DNA of 64,000 bases. Origin: Acanthosoma haemorrhoidale (Eukaryota > Arthropoda > Insecta > Hemiptera > Acanthosomatidae). Below, one piece after another: positions 50,193 to 56,100 of the stretch (position 1 is its first letter; each line of letters opens with the position of its first letter). The notes beneath the pieces were generated by a model. It saw only the letters and a program-made list of their open reading frames with translations, made no database searches and was not told where the DNA came from. The stretch spans positions 106,537,189 through 106,601,188 of the forward strand of contig OV884009.1 of NCBI GenBank assembly GCA_930367205.1, given 5' to 3'. A program made the translations under genes and the position numbers.

Positions 50193-53100
50193 GTACATGT
50201 ATACATATATGTGTGTGTGTGTATATGCATAAGTCCCGAATTCTGGAACAAATCTTAGCACTCCAATACCAACTCACATTATATGGACTATTTTACTTAT
50301 CAATGGTTAAGTATTGTTTTCACTTGCACAAATCTACCTTTGTCAAGGGAATATAGCCTAACTGTTGCCTCATTTAGTGGTGAATTTTCACTGAGTGATG
50401 GTTCCACCCCTCTCGACTTCAGGGCAAGTGCTCAGTCTATGATAAATCCACTTCCAATAAGTTGTTACAATAGAAATAATACCTTCACAGATTTGAATCT
50501 AAATGTATGTACTGACATCTTTACGTAATAATGAACTCTCGCCAAGCCAGGGTATGACTGCAAGAGCTAAATATTTAATATTAGAAACAAATTTATTTAA
50601 TTTTTTGAATCATCATGAATAAAACTTTTTATGGTCCTAAATCGTGTTTTGTACCTCTCCAACATTAGTGGATGATTTCTTCTAATTGTCATTTCAACTT
50701 CAGGAATTTATCACTATACTATACAACTGTCATCTATATGAATCAATTTCTATGAAATAATCCTCAAGATTGTATGGCATCAGCATTCCTTCTCTAATGT
50801 TAAATAGAAGAGAATTATCAAATAATATAATATTTAATAATAAAACTTCACCCAAGCTATGCAATTTAATTTTCAAACAACAGACACAAGTACCTATTAA
50901 AAAAATTCTTCCTTGTTTCCGGTTATAAGCTGTTTTATTTCTTCAGGATAAGAATAACTCTTTAATAATAAGATTTTCCCTTGATGGCAACAACTGTATT
51001 TGTATCTTGAAACTTCGGTAATGAATGTCAAAGTACTGCAAAAACTACATATTTGTTTCCCACGTTACCAGAATCTAAATACTCAATTTCTTGGATCAAA
51101 GAGGCCCAACATTAATTTTTTTATTTATGGTTATTTCCACTCTCAGGGATAGCGGGTGGATACTCCTCACAATCCCAGTGAGGACAAACCAACTTGAGGA
51201 ACCTAGCTTTCATTTCGAGGAGGAATATTGTACCATCAGCCTTATTCTATCCACCCTAATCTGCCAGACATGCTTTGCTTGCATGGGGTTATATTGCTAG
51301 ACCTCATTGCCGCTTACAAGCCTCGGTTAAATTACGAGGGTCAGGCACAGGACTAAACAAAAAAATTCTATTCAAGTATCAGCGAGTTTTTAGGAAACCT
51401 CATACAACTATGCTCATGAAATGGCACAAATTATAAATATGTGGTTTCCAAACAACTCCAATTATAATTAGAGGTAAGAAAAAAGAAGTGACAACATAGA
51501 GACAGTAAGAGGCATATTTTGAAGAATAGCACCAAGGAACATTTAGGAGCTTGTATCGGAGATGAATGGAATTGAAAGTCGATAGTTGTGAAGTCAATGT
51601 TGCAGCTTTACAAGAAATAATATAAAAGGACACAGACAAAATTACTCTCAGGATATTCGTTGTAATAATTAGTGTGAATCAGAATAACTAATATAGCATG
51701 GTTTTCATCATTGGAGTTACTTGCCAAGTAATGAAAGAATTTGTGGTTGGAAGGAAGGACATAGTAGAAACATTTAAACTTAAAAAGTGTGCATGTCTAA
51801 AAAAAAGAGGTGACTGATTAATTTTATCTTAATCTTGAAAGAATAAACAACTAACTCTGGCTATGATGTTGAAATTGTGCTTGAAATCGGAAAGGAAGAA
51901 ACCTACAGCCAGCTAATTAAGGGAATTAGCTTGGAAAGCATGACCAATGCAATAACAGCAGGCTAAGAATAATATATTTTGCAATGCCATAAAGAATGGT
52001 TTTAACAAGTAAAATGTTTCAGCTGAAATCCAAAAGAAAAAATGGCTTTTACAACAGATAAGAAAACTAATAGATGTATCAATTGATTCAAGACATGCAT
52101 TCCCCATTATGGATATACAGTTTTCATTCATCAAATGTTTCCTGGTTCGAAACGTTCTCGAAAGTTCTCTTATATAGCTGTAGATTAAATAATGTCAGTA
52201 GCTCTTGGACGGACATGGAGTGTGTGTGCAGAGAAGCTCCTTCTCATTGGCTTATACCAATGTGTCTTCAAGCCTGCAAAATTTACACTATTCTTTATGT
52301 TTCCCAGTCATACATACAATGTTAGAAGAAACATATGAAGATAATGCGGATCTACATCATCGGTTTATTGATTTCCTCCAAGCTTATTCTAGTATTGGTT
52401 GGGAGAAGATGGTTAAAGGCATGGGGATGGATACCTATGAAAGTAATTAAGGCTTGTTAGCATAACCCTTGAAGACCCAGAGACTAGAGTTACAATGCAA
52501 GATCTCTCAGAGTTTATGGCCCATGTTACCACTTCAGTTTCAGTTCTACCTTTCATTAGAGGCAGGGATGGATCATGGAGATGACAAATTAAAGTGGTTA
52601 CATCTATAATAATTGGCTTACTCAATGCATAGTGTATGCAGTGGAAGTTCTTATATCAGCTCGAGGGAAAGTTGCATTGAAAGGTAACGAGCAGTGATTT
52701 TAGGAGAAAGCCAGGGAAAATAATATTAAAAAAGAGATGTTTATAAATCAGCAAAGCAAAAACAAAGTATAAGAAGATGATAATAATTTAATACAATTAC
52801 ATTACCTCCTGTCAATTAGTATTTCTTTATGAAAAGTAAGTTTATGTAATAATTTCATTTTTGTTCTGATGTCAACTTGAAAAAATAATTCTGTAATTAG
52901 AGTATAATCAGAGTTAATGTGAGCTTATAGTTAGCTGTGAAAAATGGGTCGAGTAAGTATTGGTTGTGATTTGGTTTAGGTTGATGAAAAAAATATTTTT
53001 GTGACACTGACATGAACAAATTGCTGTGTACCTATTTCTAAAATGTACCCTTCTTTCTCTTATATTCTATAAAGTTGTATTACAGGTAACCGTAAGGGAA

Positions 53101-56100
53101 TCGGGAACAAGGAGCCGCCTAAGTTTGTCCGCCCATTTGAAGACTATCCTAAGCCGAGGAGGTCACCAAAACTTGAAGACAGATGTCGAGACCTGAACAT
53201 AGAGTATTCAATAGTTGATCAATACCTGGGGTTAACTGAGGTTCAACGACCTCCTCATCAAGATAAGGTTACTATTAGTTTAACTTAAATTTAACTAGTT
53301 TACCCAGGATCCATGGCATTCTTTCCCCCCCCCCCATATCAAATTTTTTTTTTACTATTTTAGTCATTAACATCATAAGTCATTACATAAATTTTGAATT
53401 AAATTATAATTTTTTAAATATATACAATCAAAATTAATAACATGAAAAGTGATGGAATAATGCCGAAAGATGGCCAAGTCCTGGCTCAGGACTTCAGGAG
53501 AGTATCATAAATAATTGTGAAAAAGCTACTCGGTATTTTTGACCAAAAATACTAAATCATCTGTCTTTAGAAATCGATTAAAAAAAATTGTATTAAGCTA
53601 AAATAATGACCTAAAGAAACCTATTAGAATTGAATCTGAAGGAACACAATCTCCATTGTTGCCTCATGAAACGTTATTTTTTTGAATATCTTTGAATTTA
53701 TTTTCCCATTACAATCTATATAGTGTGTCCTTGACCATGGGGATAATACTGGAGCTTTAAATCTTAAACAGGTTCTGAGCTGTGACTTGAGAGTCAGAGA
53801 GAAGTGGGTCAGTTAAAAGATACAAGATCAGCTTTTTCCATATTTAATTTTAATTATACCTTCACCAAAAAGTAAAGAGTAATCAGGAGTTGAATATTCT
53901 TTTTAAATGTCATAATTATTATATCAGTGGTTTTATAACCGACATCGTAGAACATACATGCAAACTTACTTAGAGAACATAGAGATAATTGAAAGTAAAA
54001 CCTCTCCCTTTAGGTTTAGCAACTACCTAGTCTCTTTGGGCTAATAGTGGCTAATTGCCTATAAATCTTATCAATTATCTTACATTTCAAACATTGTTTT
54101 AACTTAATCCAAGGTTGGTGCCAGTTCTTAAAAGTTGACAAACTTTAGTAGAATCGAACATATATATCATAATTTTTACAGGATGAGTTCAATTTTTGTA
54201 TGTTTTTTGTGCAGGTTGTCAGTCGCTTGGACTTGGAGGCACAAGGAAGAGTGGAAGATGATGAAAACTTTGAAATAATTATCACTTCAGGTCCACCTTC
54301 CAAACCTGATCCTAACCCACTCAAGCTCGACTTCCTAAATATTTTTGCCCTCACTACTGTCGCGAAGAAGAATGGTAATGTAAACGAGTATTTTTACAAG
54401 TACTGTCTGCAGGAGTGAACTGTAATTAACATAATTAATTTGCCTTGCTAGAGTTGGAGCTGGAGAAGTTGTTAAGGCGTAAGGTGTTACCAGACATGAA
54501 GATGGAGCCAGCTCCGGAAGAAGTGGAACAGGAGCCTAAGATACAGTTGCCTCTGCCATCATTAGCTCCTGTAGATATGCCTCGCTCAAGCAATAAATGT
54601 CACTTCATGCAAAAGCTAGATTTGGCAACTGCAGATTTGTCTGCTCTCAATGGTAATACAGTTTTTGTTAATCTAGAAATATTTAATTGTGCTGTATTTG
54701 ATTCATCTCAAGACTACTATTCATCTAGCCTCTTCCCCCCTTTCACTATGTCTTTTGTCAGCATATGATCGACATAGTTCTCTTCTAGTCATCAGTCTCC
54801 CATTTTATTCAATAAAGTTACTTTGTAGCGTCCTAACATAAAAACTGTTTTAGGGTGATATTTGTACCTTTTCCAGGTTCATTATCAGGAGTGTTCTCAC
54901 CAAGAAAGGTTTATTTCAGCACGGTGATTTTTAAACTCAATTAACACCAGCCCTCAAAACTACATTATTTTTAAAAAAATCAGAAAAAATAAAAAAAATG
55001 TCAATTAAAAATTTTTCAAATACAGCTTATTTATACTGTAAAACCAGATTTTTAGCAAATTTTGTCCCCTTTCCAGTAATCCATAAACAAAATTTCTATG
55101 GAAATGCATTACTGGGATTTTCACATTTAAATATGCAACAAAAAAAAAAAAGAAAGAAAAAAAGGGTCGATGTATGAACCCTACGCATTTTCCTATATGA
55201 GTGCAAAGCATGATCATTAATGGGATCTACCTCTCTTCCTATCGGAATGGAGCCTAGTTGTTAAATAGATTTGTTTTGTTTTTTAACATCCTTAGCCTAC
55301 ACAGAAAACATAACAGGATTTTGTCATAATCTTACATAATTAAAAAGAAATAAATGACTTATGTGAGTGGTGGTGTGTGTACCTGCCTGCTAGCAAACAG
55401 TAGTTTACAAGTCCATTATAGATATTTGATTGAAGCACCATATATCCCTAGCATCTTCTTACAATACATTAAGTAGCATTCAGCTCATTTAATTAATAGA
55501 GTTTCCCAGTAGCAGACTTCTACCATTTTTACTGTTCAAGGTTTCTAAAAGGTAGTTTAGATAACACTACCCAAATTTTAACTCTGATTACATCCACATG
55601 TTATGAAAAATTTATCTTAATAGTTATACTAATATCTGAATTAAAATTGTTGGTTATACTCTTCCCCCCCCCACCCTTGGGTAGTGCCAGTATGGCCAAA
55701 GTTTCAGTTTTTCACTGAAAGAGTTCATTCTGCCATTTATCAGATCACTTCAATGTTCACTTTTCATTAAACCCATAATGAATGGGGGCTTACCCGCACC
55801 GTAATTATCGACTCCTCATGCTTTTTTATTTTAAAAAAGGCAAGAAAGCAGAGGAAACTTGCAGGAAGATATGCACTGTATACGGAGAGGATGTTGTTAC
55901 AGAACATGTGTGCCAGAAAAGGTTTTCAAGATTTCGATCGGGAAATTTTTTGGTTCAAGACGCACCTCGCTATGGCCGGCTAACTGAGATTAACAGTGAC
56001 AAAGTGAAGGAATTAGTTGACATCAATCCCCGTTATACAACTGGGGAGATAGCAGTTATCCTCAAAATATCCAAATTGAGTGTTGAAAACCATTTGCATC

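Larger units (their letters stand above)
49074..53085 (+). other. GSE1: Intron 16 (4 kb)
   Basis: Holds an (AT)n microsatellite (50129-50190), a short near-duplicate pair around 49838-49868 and 50268-50299, and LINE-like pieces at 51400-51640 (minus) and 52150-52620 (plus). The rest is AT-rich. Confidence 0.55.

Noticed and set aside
50056..50277. Protein frame with a long Tyr-Ile repeat
   Set aside because: Produced by the (AT)n microsatellite.
51091..51300. Small plus-strand gene in intron 16
   Set aside because: Hydrophobic, low-information frame without start context or domain; more likely retroelement debris.
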